A stretch of 44,691 bases of DNA from an uncultured Clostridia bacterium (GTDB lineage: Bacteria; Bacillota; Clostridia; Christensenellales; UBA1242): contig CALVZK010000002.1 in the NCBI GenBank assembly GCA_944372505.1, positions 1-44,691 of the forward strand. Direction: 5' to 3'. Of this stretch, positions 6,921 to 15,565 are shown in pieces (the first letter of the stretch is position 1; every line of letters begins with the position of its first letter). The position numbers were made by a program, and so were the translations under genes. The notes beneath the pieces were generated by a model, which was not told the origin of the DNA, searched no databases, and saw only the letters and a list, made by a program, of their open reading frames with translations.

Positions 6921-6949
6921 TTGAAATTATAAAAATACTGTGGTATAAT
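6921..6949 (+). promoter_or_regulatory. Promoter of the secreted InlB-repeat protein
   Basis: TTGAAA (6921-6926), 17-bp spacer, TATAAT (6944-6949). The ribosome-binding site ggagggg follows before ATG 6971. Confidence 0.75.
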
Positions 6950-6970
6950 AATACTAATTATGGAGGGGTT

Positions 6971-8554
6971 ATGTCTAAACTTTTAGTTAAAATATTATCA
7001 GTTTGTGCATTCGTCGTTCTTATTCCGTTAATAGTTATTGGTTCTGCCCTTTGTGTTACTGAAGCTCGTGCAGTTACTTTAACTATTTATCAAATAGGAG
7101 AGGAAAGACCAGTTTCAGTCGATGGGTTAAGTGTTCCTCAACCTTCTCTCGCAATTTATATTGACGATGTTAAACAAGTAGATAAAGAAGGGAATGCTCT
7201 TACTACAGTTTCTGTTCAAAAGAATACTGATATAGAGGTAAAATTAGAAAATTACGATGCTTATACATTTGCTGGTTGGTATAAAGGAAATATTCAAGAT
7301 ATCACTAGTGTTGGAGAAGCAAGTTTTACTGGTTCTGAGTATCTTTTTACTATCAGAGGGAATACTACTTTAACCGCTATTAGAAATATTAAAACCTATT
7401 CTATAGAATATTCAGGAAAATACGATAATGGTGATATTGTTGATGTAGATCCAGCAAATACAACCGTATATTATAATCAAAAACTTACAATTTTAGATTC
7501 AAAAGCAGGAGGAGAGTTCGGTGGCTGGTACATTTCTAACTTAAATAGTTCAACAGATAGTCAACCAACTATGTATGCTAATTGGAAAGAGGTTACTGGT
7601 GCAGAAGAAATTTATACTTTGGAACCTTACTGGACTATCAGGATGACATTTAAATATTTTGCCAGTGACAAAGTTACTCCTATTGTTACAGAATATGTAT
7701 CTGAAAATAACTTATCTTCTTATAAATTATTGTCTGGTGAAGATTCTAGGGTTACTTCTGCAATAACTAAAGGGTATTCTTTTGCAGGTTGGATTAATGA
7801 AGAAGGAAATCCTGTAGATTTGTCTACAATTGAATTTACTCCTGGTGTTTATAACATATATTTAACAGAAAATGTTGTTGATTATACAATGAATATTAAA
7901 TATAGTTCTATAAGTGATCAAATTGATTCAATCTCTTACAATGTTGTTGATGGTTTTGGAACATATAATATAACTAGAGATTTCTATACTCTCAAAGGAT
8001 TTGAATATAATGGATTATTATATGAAGTTAATGGAAATGATTATTATAACGGGTCTTCAAGTTTAAGTTCAGTAATCTTAAATTCAAAAGAAATTGTTCA
8101 AGTAACTGCTGTTTGGGTAAGTGAATATCCAGATATTGATTGGAGTATTGGTTTAAAATATAAAACAAACATTGGAACTTCTAAATATATTTATTCTTCC
8201 GACAGTACTCTTGATCCAGTTGCTGACATAACTGAAGAATTATTATATATTGAAGATAACTCAAATGAAGGATTTATTCAATTAGAACAATCAATTTACA
8301 ATTATTTGACTGATGCAGATATTAATAATTTATACATTTACAATGAAGATGGGTCTTACCAAAAAGTAGTGTTTGATTATATAGAAGTTTCTATAAATGG
8401 TGGAAACTTGACAGATAACTTATATATGTCTGCTGAAAAAATTACTTTCGGTCAAATCATGTATCAAGTATTTGACATTAATGATATTTTTGCTTCAGTT
8501 GATGATTCAAATATTTATGAAATATATGTTAATTTCATATTCAAATTAGCTTAA
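6971..8554 (+). CDS. Secreted protein with InlB-type (Listeria-Bacteroides) repeats
   Basis: The 527-aa protein has a signal peptide (residues 1-34: basic start, long hydrophobic core, likely cleavage after EARA). The mature part contains divergent InlB B-repeat/Flg_new units, recognised by the aromatic-GW core: YTFAGWYKG (~96-104), GGEFGGWYIS followed by MYANW, and YSFAGWINEEG. It is rich in Thr, Ser, Tyr and Asn and almost free of cysteine, typical of extracellular proteins. There is no LPXTG motif, no C-terminal membrane helix and no lipobox, so it is secreted or held by an unseen partner. Such repeats occur in adhesins and in many proteins of gut bacteria. It stands alone between a promoter and a terminator. 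Confidence 0.82.
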   Translation: MSKLLVKILSVCAFVVLIPLIVIGSALCVTEARAVTLTIYQIGEERPVSVDGLSVPQPSLAIYIDDVKQVDKEGNALTTVSVQKNTDIEVKLENYDAYTFAGWYKGNIQDITSVGEASFTGSEYLFTIRGNTTLTAIRNIKTYSIEYSGKYDNGDIVDVDPANTTVYYNQKLTILDSKAGGEFGGWYISNLNSSTDSQPTMYANWKEVTGAEEIYTLEPYWTIRMTFKYFASDKVTPIVTEYVSENNLSSYKLLSGEDSRVTSAITKGYSFAGWINEEGNPVDLSTIEFTPGVYNIYLTENVVDYTMNIKYSSISDQIDSISYNVVDGFGTYNITRDFYTLKGFEYNGLLYEVNGNDYYNGSSSLSSVILNSKEIVQVTAVWVSEYPDIDWSIGLKYKTNIGTSKYIYSSDSTLDPVADITEELLYIEDNSNEGFIQLEQSIYNYLTDADINNLYIYNEDGSYQKVVFDYIEVSINGGNLTDNLYMSAEKITFGQIMYQVFDINDIFASVDDSNIYEIYVNFIFKLA

Positions 8555-8560
8555 AAATTT

Positions 8561-8587
8561 AAGTCTGTCGCATGACAGACTTTTTTA
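8561..8587 (+). terminator. Terminator of the InlB-repeat gene
   Basis: AAGTCTGTC (8561-8569) pairs with GACAGACTT (8574-8582) around gcat, followed by T-run. Confidence 0.93.
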
Positions 8588-8644
8588 TTTATTTAAATTT
8601 TAAGTTTTTGTAAATATTGTAAATTAGATAAATATTTGTATTGT

Positions 8645-8673
8645 TTGATTTTCTTTGTTAAATATGATAAAAT
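8645..8673 (+). promoter_or_regulatory. Promoter immediately before engB
   Basis: TTGATT (8645-8650), 17-bp spacer, TAAAAT (8668-8673). The start predicted 7 nt after the -10 is 8680, the A of the engB ATG. An alternative pair (TTGTTT 8641, TATGAT 8663) also gives a leader of at most about 5 nt. Confidence 0.55.
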
Positions 8674-8679
8674 TATGAA

Positions 8680-9273
8680 ATGGAAATTAAAGATGCAATT
8701 TATGAAGTAAGTGTTACTCAATCTAAATTTTTAATTAATGATAATTTACCCCAAATTGCTTTTGTTGGAAGGAGTAATGTGGGAAAATCTTCATTAATAA
8801 ATTTTATTACAGGACATAAGTCTCTTGCGAAGACATCTTCTACACCCGGAAAAACGAAAATGATTAATTATTTTTTAATTAATAATTCTTTTAGATTTGT
8901 TGATTTGCCTGGTTATGGTTATTCAAAGACGGGAAAGACTTATCAAGATGTTTGGGCTGGACTTATGGGAAGTTATTTGTTACAAACTAAAAATCTTTTA
9001 AATATTTTTCTTTTGCTCGATATAAGGCATATTCCTTCTCATCTAGATAGACAAATGATTGACTTTTTATTGTTTAATAATTTACCATTTAATATTATTC
9101 TAACCAAAGCTGACAAACTTTCTAAAAGTAAAATAAATGTAGCAGTTGAACAAATGGCTAAAATTTTAAACTTGAGAAAAGAAATTTTTATAGTTACGAG
9201 TAGCAACAATAAATTAGGCAGAGATATATTGCTTGATTTAATTGAATGGAAACTTGAGGAATTTTTAAAATGA
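8680..9273 (+). CDS. engB: Ribosome biogenesis GTPase EngB/YsxC
   Basis: The 197-aa protein is the usual length for this TrmE-Era-class GTPase, which acts in assembly of the 50S subunit. G-motifs: G1 GRSNVGKS (30-37), the family's STPGKTK switch segment (~54-60), G3 DLPGYG (75-80) and G4 TKAD (142-145). The start ATG has no Shine-Dalgarno sequence, and a good promoter ends just 6 nt before it, so the mRNA may be leaderless. Its stop overlaps the start of the next gene (ATGA), so the methyltransferase is translationally coupled. Confidence 0.95.
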   Translation: MEIKDAIYEVSVTQSKFLINDNLPQIAFVGRSNVGKSSLINFITGHKSLAKTSSTPGKTKMINYFLINNSFRFVDLPGYGYSKTGKTYQDVWAGLMGSYLLQTKNLLNIFLLLDIRHIPSHLDRQMIDFLLFNNLPFNIILTKADKLSKSKINVAVEQMAKILNLRKEIFIVTSSNNKLGRDILLDLIEWKLEEFLK

Positions 9274-10505
9274 CGGATAAGATTAAAGATATTACAATTT
9301 TTGATTATGGTTATGATGGAGAAGGAGTAGGTAAAATTGATAATAAAATTTGCTTTGTGCCTTATTCTATAATTGGTGAACAACTTAAAATTGAAAAAAT
9401 AAGTGAAAATTCAAATTTTATTAGGGGAAGAATTGTTCAATTTGATAAAACGAGTGATTTAAGAGTGTTGCCTAGATGTCCTTATTTTGCCAAGTGCGGT
9501 GGTTGTGCTTACCAACATTTGAATTATGAAGAAGAAATATTTATAAAAAAAGATTTGTTCTCGAGACAATTAAAAAAAATCGGTTATTTGGGTGATATTA
9601 TTGTTCATAAGTCCCCACAAGATTATTTTTATAGAAATAAAATTAAACTTTTTGTTAAAAATGGTACAATTGGGCTTAAAATTCGTTCTAGTAACAATGT
9701 TATTGATATAGACAAATGCTTAATTTGTAAAAATGAAATTAGTGAAATTATTAATAAGATAGATTTATTCTTTAAAGGGAATAAGATTTATGATTATTAT
9801 GACAAAATAGAAATTTTATATAAAAATAATATTGGCATTATAATCTTTTATAAAAATCGTGAAAATGATGTTAATTATCAAGGCTTGATTCTAAATTTAC
9901 AAAGAAAAATTAATATTTACGAATTTTATGATAAAAAAATTTATAATGTTTATACTAATAACATTTTAAACATTAAAAATCATGGGCTCACTTTTGAAAT
10001 GTCTCCTAAAGGATTTCACCAAGTTAACGATGATGTTGCTGATGATCTATATAACAATATTTTAAATAACTTATATGGTGAAAATATTTTAAATTGTTAT
10101 AGTGGGGGAGGATTTTTAAGCGGATTGATTTGTAAACAAAATAAAAAAGTCATAGCCATTGAACTAGGGGAACAAGAACATCTTGAAGCCGAAAATCTTA
10201 AATATCAAAATAAATTAAAACACTTAACTAATTTGCGAGGAGATTGCGGAAAAATTCTTCCTGATTTAAATCTTAATTTTGATACGGTTATTGTTGACCC
10301 ACCAAGATCGGGACTAGATAAAATTGTTGTATCTAGTTTAAATAAATTAAATTATAAAAGATTAATTTATGTTTCATGTGACAGTGCTACTTTAGTAAGA
10401 GACCTTGCTCTATTAAATGATTTCAACATTTTAAATGTTCATTTATTCGACATGTTTCCTAGAACGGGAGAATATGAATGTATGGTTGTTTTACAAAAAA
10501 AATAA
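9270..10505 (+). CDS. rlmD: 23S rRNA (uracil-5-)-methyltransferase, RumA/RlmD family
   Basis: The 411-aa protein overlaps engB by ATGA. An N-terminal TRAM-like beta-barrel (1-60) is followed by the iron-sulfur cysteines C70, C76 and C79 (CPYFAKCGGC) plus CLIC near 150. A SAM-dependent methyltransferase domain at the C-terminus has NCYSGGGF, VDPPRSGLD and the catalytic-cysteine motif YVSCDSATLVRDL. The family makes 5-methyluridine in RNA. Firmicute members may modify one or two 23S positions (RlmD or RlmCD) and sequence alone does not decide which. Pairing with engB fits a role in ribosome maturation. Confidence 0.92.
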   Translation: MTDKIKDITIFDYGYDGEGVGKIDNKICFVPYSIIGEQLKIEKISENSNFIRGRIVQFDKTSDLRVLPRCPYFAKCGGCAYQHLNYEEEIFIKKDLFSRQLKKIGYLGDIIVHKSPQDYFYRNKIKLFVKNGTIGLKIRSSNNVIDIDKCLICKNEISEIINKIDLFFKGNKIYDYYDKIEILYKNNIGIIIFYKNRENDVNYQGLILNLQRKINIYEFYDKKIYNVYTNNILNIKNHGLTFEMSPKGFHQVNDDVADDLYNNILNNLYGENILNCYSGGGFLSGLICKQNKKVIAIELGEQEHLEAENLKYQNKLKHLTNLRGDCGKILPDLNLNFDTVIVDPPRSGLDKIVVSSLNKLNYKRLIYVSCDSATLVRDLALLNDFNILNVHLFDMFPRTGEYECMVVLQKK

Positions 10506-10581
10506 TTTTAACTTTAATTTTAAATTAAAAAATTATTTTATATTTATTAATTATAATGTTATAATAAGGAAGGAGGTTATT

Positions 10582-11142
10582 GTGGGAATTTTAAAAAGAC
10601 CTGAATTTATTTTTTATGAAGATGCTTTAGAGGGATTTACTTCTGCAAGAAAAAAACTTAATGATTTAATTGAAAAAGAAAAATATGATGAATTTTTACA
10701 GTTATTTAAAGATTATAAAATGAAAGCATCAGTAGGGGATACTGTTGCAATGGACACTATTGCTTATTATTATAAATCAGGAGTTTCTAATGTTCTAGGA
10801 GAAAATTATCCTAAATATTTATCTTGGGAAATTATGGCTGCTTCTAGAGGTAATGAACTTGCTATTGAAAAGTTACAATTCCTTTTTACTTATGCTTATG
10901 AGCAAATCATGGATTGCGATAATTATGAAGATATAGAGTATAAAAATGATATAGACGAATATAATGCTTTGTATATTATTGGCAAGGCTATATGTAAAGT
11001 TTTACTTAAAGAGATGAATATTTTTCTCTTGGATTTAGCAAATGAAGAAGACAAAACTGTTCCTTTTAATAAAGATATTTTTAACAAATTTAGAAAAACT
11101 GTTGATGATTCTATTCCTAAAGTTATTAAATTTTTATCTTAA
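10582..11142 (+). CDS. Unrecognised 186-aa helical protein, possibly Sel1-like
   Basis: The start is GTG 10582, supported by aaggaggt 6 nt upstream; the frame is open further upstream but without a ribosome-binding site. The protein is all-helical by appearance. The segment AMDTIAYYYKSGVSNVLGENYPKYLSWEIMAASRGNELAIEKL (given in outline, residues ~55-98) resembles a Sel1/TPR-type repeat pair (YYxxGV...A..GN..A). It has no signal peptide or membrane helix. Function is unknown. It is separated from the methyltransferase by an AT-rich 76 bp with a possible -10 (tataat) and is followed by a convergent gene. Confidence 0.7.
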   Translation: MGILKRPEFIFYEDALEGFTSARKKLNDLIEKEKYDEFLQLFKDYKMKASVGDTVAMDTIAYYYKSGVSNVLGENYPKYLSWEIMAASRGNELAIEKLQFLFTYAYEQIMDCDNYEDIEYKNDIDEYNALYIIGKAICKVLLKEMNIFLLDLANEEDKTVPFNKDIFNKFRKTVDDSIPKVIKFLS

Positions 11143-11166
11143 AAAAAGTCCTTATGGGCTTTTTAA
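11142..11166. terminator. Bidirectional terminator between convergent unknown genes
   Basis: AAAAAGTCC pairs with GGGCTTTTT around ttat. A- and T-runs flank both sides. It serves the genes ending at 11142 (plus) and 11163 (minus). Confidence 0.8.
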
Positions 11167-11612
11167 TTTTCTTTAAAGGTATTTGTTAATATCGATAATC
11201 TATCATTTATAATTTTATTGAGTTCATATTCATTATTTGATTCTTCTTTTAATTGTATTAATGTTTTTAAAAGTTCAAATTCTAGCCCTAAATAATTTAA
11301 AAAACAATTTATTTTATCTTGTTTTAAATTGTTGCTAGTGACTTGTTTTTCATGATCGAATAGAATTTCTAATTTTTTTAATTGTCTTTCATTTAAGGAA
11401 TATATTTGACTTGTATTTAGAAATCCTCCCATAATAAACAGGCATCTTTTAATCTGATATAAAAGATCAAACATTTTGCTAATCAGAATTTCATTTTTTT
11501 CATTATCCACTTTTATGAATACAAAACCATGCTTCTTTAATGCATTTGCATATGCTTTTGCAAGATTTTCGTATTGTTCAATACTTAAAATTTGTTCGTC
11601 ATTATATTCCAT
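11163..11612 (-). CDS. Unrecognised 149-aa helical protein
   Basis: The protein is hydrophilic, Leu/Lys/Glu/Asn-rich and probably all-helical, without signal peptide, membrane helix or known motif. The start ATG is preceded on the minus strand by a ribosome-binding site (gagggcga). I recognise no family. It converges on the preceding gene and is separated from the tRNA cluster by about 200 bp of AT-rich DNA (11613-11774) in which I see nothing clear. Confidence 0.65.
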   Translation of the reverse strand: MEYNDEQILSIEQYENLAKAYANALKKHGFVFIKVDNEKNEILISKMFDLLYQIKRCLFIMGGFLNTSQIYSLNERQLKKLEILFDHEKQVTSNNLKQDKINCFLNYLGLEFELLKTLIQLKEESNNEYELNKIINDRLSILTNTFKEN

Positions 11613-11774
11613 TTCGCCCTCAATTTTATTTATTCTTTTTTTTTGACTTGTGTGAATTTTTGTTCTAATCTTAATATATTAACATTTTTGTGTTTTCTAA
11701 TTATTCGTGTTATTTCCAATCTTAATTTTTGTTAAAGATTTTTAATAATTCTTGAAGCAATTTGATTTAAATTC

Positions 11775-11803
11775 TTGACAAATTATTATTGATGTGGTAA
11801 ACT
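11775..11803 (+). promoter_or_regulatory. Promoter of the six-tRNA cluster
   Basis: TTGACA (11775-11780), 17-bp spacer, TAAACT (11798-11803). The first tRNA starts 17 nt downstream. Confidence 0.75.
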
Positions 11804-11819
11804 TTCAAAAGTAACATGT

Positions 11820-11893
11820 GCAGGTGTAGTTCAGTGGTAGAACACTAGCCTTCCAAGCTGGTTGCGAGGGTCCGATTCCCTTCACCTGCTCCA
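11820..11893 (+). tRNA. tRNA-Gly (TCC)
   Basis: Acceptor GCAGGTG/CACCTGC, D-stem GTTC/GAAC, anticodon loop CTTCCAA, encoded CCA. First of six tRNAs in one transcription unit. Confidence 0.96.
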
Positions 11894-11896
11894 CAG

Positions 11897-11973
<77 letters not shown>

Positions 11974-11977
11974 TTAT

Positions 11978-12054
11978 GGTGGTCTTAGTTCAGTTGGCAG
12001 AACGCCAGATTGTGGCTCTGGAGGTCAAGGGTTCGACCCCCTTAGATCACCCCA
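11978..12054 (+). tRNA. tRNA-His (GTG)
   Basis: Acceptor GTGGTCT/AGATCAC with an extra 5' G (11978) opposite discriminator C, the hallmark of tRNA-His. Anticodon loop TTGTGGC, encoded CCA. Confidence 0.96.
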
Positions 12055-12110
12055 AAAATTTTTCTGTTCATCTTGCCAGATCGTTCACTTGCCTACAACT
12101 TGATAGATAA

Positions 12111-12186
12111 TGGGGTGTCGCCAAGTGGTAAGGCATTGGATTCTGACTCCAACATTGCGTAGGTTCGAGTCCTACCACCCCAGCCA
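12111..12186 (+). tRNA. tRNA-Gln (CTG)
   Basis: Acceptor TGGGGTG/CACCCCA, anticodon stem TTGGA/TCCAA with loop TTCTGAC (anticodon CTG), encoded CCA. It is nearly identical to the next tRNA outside the anticodon arm, so it probably arose by duplication. Confidence 0.93.
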
Positions 12187-12206
12187 AATCTAGCGGGGAA
12201 TATTAA

Positions 12207-12281
12207 TGGGGTGTCGCCAAGTGGTAAGGCACAAGATTTTGATTCTTGCATTCGTAGGTTCAAATCCTGCCACCCCAGCCA
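12207..12281 (+). tRNA. tRNA-Gln (TTG)
   Basis: Acceptor TGGGGTG/CACCCCA, anticodon stem CAAGA/TCTTG with loop TTTTGAT (anticodon TTG), encoded CCA. Confidence 0.95.
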
Positions 12282-12288
12282 CATTTAT

Positions 12289-12364
12289 GGTCTACTAGCT
12301 CAGTCGGTAGAGCACTTGACTTTTAATCAAGGGGTCCCGGGTTCGAATCCCGGGTAGGCCACCA
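12289..12364 (+). tRNA. tRNA-Lys (TTT)
   Basis: Acceptor GGTCTAC/GTAGGCC, D-stem GCTC/GAGC, anticodon loop CTTTTAA, encoded CCA. Last gene of the cluster, directly followed by a terminator. Confidence 0.96.
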
Positions 12365-12390
12365 AAAAAGACGCAAAAGCGTCTTTTTTA
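12365..12390 (+). terminator. Terminator of the tRNA cluster
   Basis: AAAAAGACGC (12365-12374) pairs with GCGTCTTTTT (12379-12388) around aaaa. Confidence 0.93.
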
Positions 12391-12421
12391 TTTTTAATAA
12401 AGTTTTTTTTAATAAAAAATA

Positions 12422-12450
12422 TTGATAATGATATTATTTAATGTTATAAT
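12422..12450 (+). promoter_or_regulatory. Promoter of the unknown gene and InlB-repeat gene pair
   Basis: TTGATA (12422-12427), 17-bp spacer, TATAAT (12445-12450), ribosome-binding site taggag before ATG 12472. Confidence 0.75.
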
Positions 12451-12471
12451 TTAGTTTAGGAGATATAAAAA

Positions 12472-12960
12472 ATGGCAGAAGGATTTGATTTAAACAGCTT
12501 AAATGAAAAAAGAAAAAGAGTAGAATTTTATGAAAATAATTTTCTTAAAGCTCATAAATTATATTTTATGATTTTAAACGGAAACATTGAGTTTTGTAGT
12601 GCTGATGATGTAATTGAAGATATATATTACAAAAATAAAGTATTTTCAATTCGTACAGGCTCATATTTAGGAGATAAAGAAAAAAATTCAAACATTTATC
12701 CTCTTTTTGTTCCTATCGAAGGAGAAACAATTTTAGATAAAAAAATACAAAAAGATGTTTTTAAGTTTAATGATTTGTTTATCAAATTTTGCAATAAAAA
12801 TAAAACGGGAGGAGATTTACTAAAAGAATTTTTTTCTTATAAATTGAAAAAAACTACAAAAGGATATATTGATTTATATAAAAAGAAATATACTCGTTCA
12901 AAGATTGTCAACCTAGAAAATAAAATAAACTATTATGACAATAATTCTGAAAGAGATTAA
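12472..12960 (+). CDS. Unrecognised 162-aa Lys-rich protein
   Basis: The start ATG is backed by a promoter and ribosome-binding site. The protein is basic and hydrophilic, with no signal peptide, membrane helix or known motif. The middle (KVFSIRTGSYLGDKEKNSNIYPLFVP) looks like beta structure and the C-terminus is Lys/Tyr/Asn-rich. It is followed after 27 bp by the membrane-anchored InlB-repeat gene with no terminator between, so they are probably one operon and may act together. I assign no function. Confidence 0.7.
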   Translation: MAEGFDLNSLNEKRKRVEFYENNFLKAHKLYFMILNGNIEFCSADDVIEDIYYKNKVFSIRTGSYLGDKEKNSNIYPLFVPIEGETILDKKIQKDVFKFNDLFIKFCNKNKTGGDLLKEFFSYKLKKTTKGYIDLYKKKYTRSKIVNLENKINYYDNNSERD

Positions 12961-12987
12961 TTTATAAAAAATAATTTAGGAGGGGTT

Positions 12988-14865
12988 ATGGAAAAAGAAA
13001 TTGTGAACAAATCCACTCATAAAAAAAACAAAACTTTAATTTTTTTAATTGTAATTTTATTGCTCGCAGGTCTCGGAGTAGGAATTTATTTTTTAGTTAC
13101 AAATTTATCAAAACAAACTTGTATTATTCGTACTTATTATGGTGATGTGCTTGTAGAAACATTTGAAGTCAAAGAAGGGGACTCTTTTGATTTAAATCAA
13201 ATTACATATGAAGGTTACGAAATTATAGGCATATATGACAATAGAGATTTAAGTGGAGATGCTCTAACTGGAAAGATTAAAATTAAAAAAAATATTAATC
13301 TTTTTCTAAACTGTGAAAGGCTTTTTAATATTAAACTTGTCAATGATACAGAGATCATAAATGTTTACGGCAAAGATGGAGAAGTTGTTCAAAACCCAAT
13401 GATTCCAGCAAAGGAACATGCCAAATTTTTGGGATGGGGCCTAAATGGAGAAATAATTCTTTCCCCAACATTGCCTTATGTAATAAATACGTCAGAGTTT
13501 AACGATTATGTACTTACCTTAACTGCTGTTTGGGAAGATGCATTTGTGTTAAGTTTTAACATGAATGGCGGACAGCAAATAGAAAACATGTATGCTTTTA
13601 GTGGTGAATCATTGACTCTCCCAGCAGCAAATCGAGACCATTACGTTTTCACAGGCTGGAAAACTGATGATGATATAATTTTAAACGTAGGTGATAAAAT
13701 AGAACTTTTCAGCAACAAAATATTATACGCAACTTGGCGAGAGGAACAATACACTATTTCTTTTGATACAAAAGATAATGGGATTATAGATAGCATAGAT
13801 GTTCATTATGGTAAAGAAATAAATTTGTTGGCTGTCGATGCTGTAGGAATGGTTTTTAATGGTTGGAATTTTAATTATCAAATATTTAGTAGTAATAATC
13901 AATTTATTGTGCCTGATCTTGGTAATGATGGAGAAGTTGTATGCTTTGTAGCAAATTTCTCTCCAGAAATTTATTATTTAAATTTCAATAGTAATGGAGG
14001 AAATGTAATTAACAAAATTAAAATAACATACAATGATGAAATTGTATTGCCAATAGTTTCAAAAGAAGGGTATACTTTTGCCGGATGGGATTATAATGGA
14101 AAAACTTTAAAAGATAATTATATTGTTGAAGATTTTGGCGAAAATGAATGTAATGTTAATCTTAATGCTATTTGGGTAGTAGAAAAATATATTATTTCTT
14201 TTGATGGCCTTGGATATCAAGAGTTTGATGATTTAGAGGTGACTTATGGTCAAACATGGAATTTACCAGATTTTCCAACAATTGAAGGATATGACTTTAA
14301 TGGTTGGACTCTAAACAGTTCGATTCTTAATGGAAGCGTACCAGATTTAGGAGATAATGGTGCAAAGGTTATAGTAAGTGCATATCTTACAATTAAATCG
14401 TATATATTCATTTTAAATCTTAATGGGGGAATTTTCGACGGCTCAACAGAACTTGTCAAAACTATCCAAGCAAACTACGGAGATGATATTTCTTTCCCAG
14501 TGGCTGTAAAAGAAGGATATGATTTCTTAGGGTGGGAGTGTGAAGACAAATTATTTAGTGGAAATTATAAAGTTGAAGATTTAGACGATTTTATAACAAA
14601 AAATCCAAATGTCATATCATGTAATGCTCTTTGGGATCCTCATACAATCACTATTACTTTTGATTATGGTGAAAAAGAAATAGTTTCAGGAGGAGACGTT
14701 GAAAAAATATCTTATATTGTTGGCACAGATTTGTCTAATCTTCCAACTCCAACTTATGTAGAGCCATATTATTTTGTAGGTTGGTCGATAAGTAGCAGTG
14801 AATATATACAGCCTAAAGAAATTACAGCTGACATTACATTATTTGCTATAATTGAGCAAAAATGA
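12988..14865 (+). CDS. Membrane-anchored protein with about seven InlB-type repeats
   Basis: The 625-aa protein starts at an ATG with ribosome-binding site aggagggg. Residues 1-15 are basic, ~16-38 form one membrane helix (signal anchor), and the rest is outside. It holds a series of InlB B-repeat/Flg_new units of ~70-80 aa. Their cores are FLGWGLNG, YVFTGWKTDD, MVFNGWNFN, YTFAGWDYNG, YDFNGWTLN, YDFLGWECE and YYFVGWSIS, and several units end in a NAIW/YATW-type strand. There is no LPXTG motif or catalytic domain. A surface adhesion or spacer role is inferred from the family. It probably shares a transcript with the preceding unknown gene. A terminator follows at 14912. Confidence 0.85.
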   Translation: MEKEIVNKSTHKKNKTLIFLIVILLLAGLGVGIYFLVTNLSKQTCIIRTYYGDVLVETFEVKEGDSFDLNQITYEGYEIIGIYDNRDLSGDALTGKIKIKKNINLFLNCERLFNIKLVNDTEIINVYGKDGEVVQNPMIPAKEHAKFLGWGLNGEIILSPTLPYVINTSEFNDYVLTLTAVWEDAFVLSFNMNGGQQIENMYAFSGESLTLPAANRDHYVFTGWKTDDDIILNVGDKIELFSNKILYATWREEQYTISFDTKDNGIIDSIDVHYGKEINLLAVDAVGMVFNGWNFNYQIFSSNNQFIVPDLGNDGEVVCFVANFSPEIYYLNFNSNGGNVINKIKITYNDEIVLPIVSKEGYTFAGWDYNGKTLKDNYIVEDFGENECNVNLNAIWVVEKYIISFDGLGYQEFDDLEVTYGQTWNLPDFPTIEGYDFNGWTLNSSILNGSVPDLGDNGAKVIVSAYLTIKSYIFILNLNGGIFDGSTELVKTIQANYGDDISFPVAVKEGYDFLGWECEDKLFSGNYKVEDLDDFITKNPNVISCNALWDPHTITITFDYGEKEIVSGGDVEKISYIVGTDLSNLPTPTYVEPYYFVGWSISSSEYIQPKEITADITLFAIIEQK

Positions 14866-14911
14866 CTTTAAAAGGATAAAAGGTAAAAAGGTTTAATTTA
14901 TAATTGATATA

Positions 14912-14940
14912 AAAAAACAGACATTGAGTCTGTTTTTTAT
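14912..14940 (+). terminator. Terminator after the InlB-repeat gene
   Basis: AAAAAACAGAC pairs with GTCTGTTTTTT around attga. Confidence 0.9.
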
Positions 14941-15032
14941 TTTTAGGTCGATAGAAGAAAGCATGCAGGTATTTAATTTTTGCAAGTAAAATTTATCCGT
15001 AATTAATATTTAATTTAATTTGTTTTATTTAA

Positions 15033-15311
15033 TTATTCAGCAGGGGTTTCGTTTTTTTCTGCTAATGCTTTTTCGTAAGCATTAAGAACTGCTGTCTTAA
15101 TTTCTTCTCTTGTTTCTGTTTTGATTGGATGTGCTATATCTTTGTGGTCACCATCAGCAGTTTTCTTGCTTGGCATTGATATAAATAATCCATCTTTTCC
15201 AGCAATTACTTTAATGTCATGAACTACAAAACATTCATCTATTGTTATTGATGCCACTCCTTTTAATTTTGCTTCGTCTTTAAGTCTAATTCTTACATCA
15301 GTGATTTTCAA
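15033..15311 (-). CDS. spoVG: SpoVG, septation/sporulation regulator
   Basis: The 92-aa protein matches SpoVG closely (MKITDVRIRL at the start, then GVASITIDECFVVHDIKVI and GLFISMPSKK). SpoVG is a small RNA/DNA-binding protein that affects asymmetric septation, cell wall and virulence genes in Bacillota. The start codon is TTG, fixed by the family's N-terminus and by ggaagg on the minus strand just upstream. It is transcribed away from the cell-wall cluster. An inverted repeat lies in its upstream region at 15337-15356. I could not identify a sigma-H promoter. Confidence 0.95.
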   Translation of the reverse strand: MKITDVRIRLKDEAKLKGVASITIDECFVVHDIKVIAGKDGLFISMPSKKTADGDHKDIAHPIKTETREEIKTAVLNAYEKALAEKNETPAE

Positions 15312-15336
15312 GTTTATTTACCTTCCTTTTAGTTAT

Positions 15337-15356
15337 ATTAAGTCTTTTGACTTAAT
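15337..15356 (-). repeat. Perfect inverted repeat in the spoVG leader/promoter region
   Basis: ATTAAGTC and GACTTAAT are separated by 4 nt and lie about 26 bp upstream of the spoVG start. It could be an operator or an RNA hairpin close to the ribosome-binding site. It has no T-run on the spoVG strand. Confidence 0.6.
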
Positions 15357-15565
15357 TATATTCTACATATTTTTTTTAAAAAATCAAAATATTTTAACTC
15401 TTTTTAATAAAAATTTAATTGATTTTTGCATATTTTATATATTTTCTTGTTATTTGCATTTGTTAAACATCAACCATTTAAAAATTTACTCTAATTGAAT
15501 TTACTTTTTTTGTTAAATATTTTTTATTATGCAACATGACATAAAAAAATTCATAAAGAAATAGT

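Noticed and set aside
12093..12284. Open frame on the minus strand across the two tRNA-Gln genes (WQDLNLR...CALPLGDTP)
   Set aside because: It is the antisense of two near-identical tRNA genes, a well-known false protein, and its repeat comes from the tRNA duplication.
15301..15498. 65-aa plus-strand frame over the spoVG upstream region
   Set aside because: It overlaps the spoVG start, is almost all Phe/Ile/Leu/Tyr as expected from AT-rich DNA, and lacks a ribosome-binding site.
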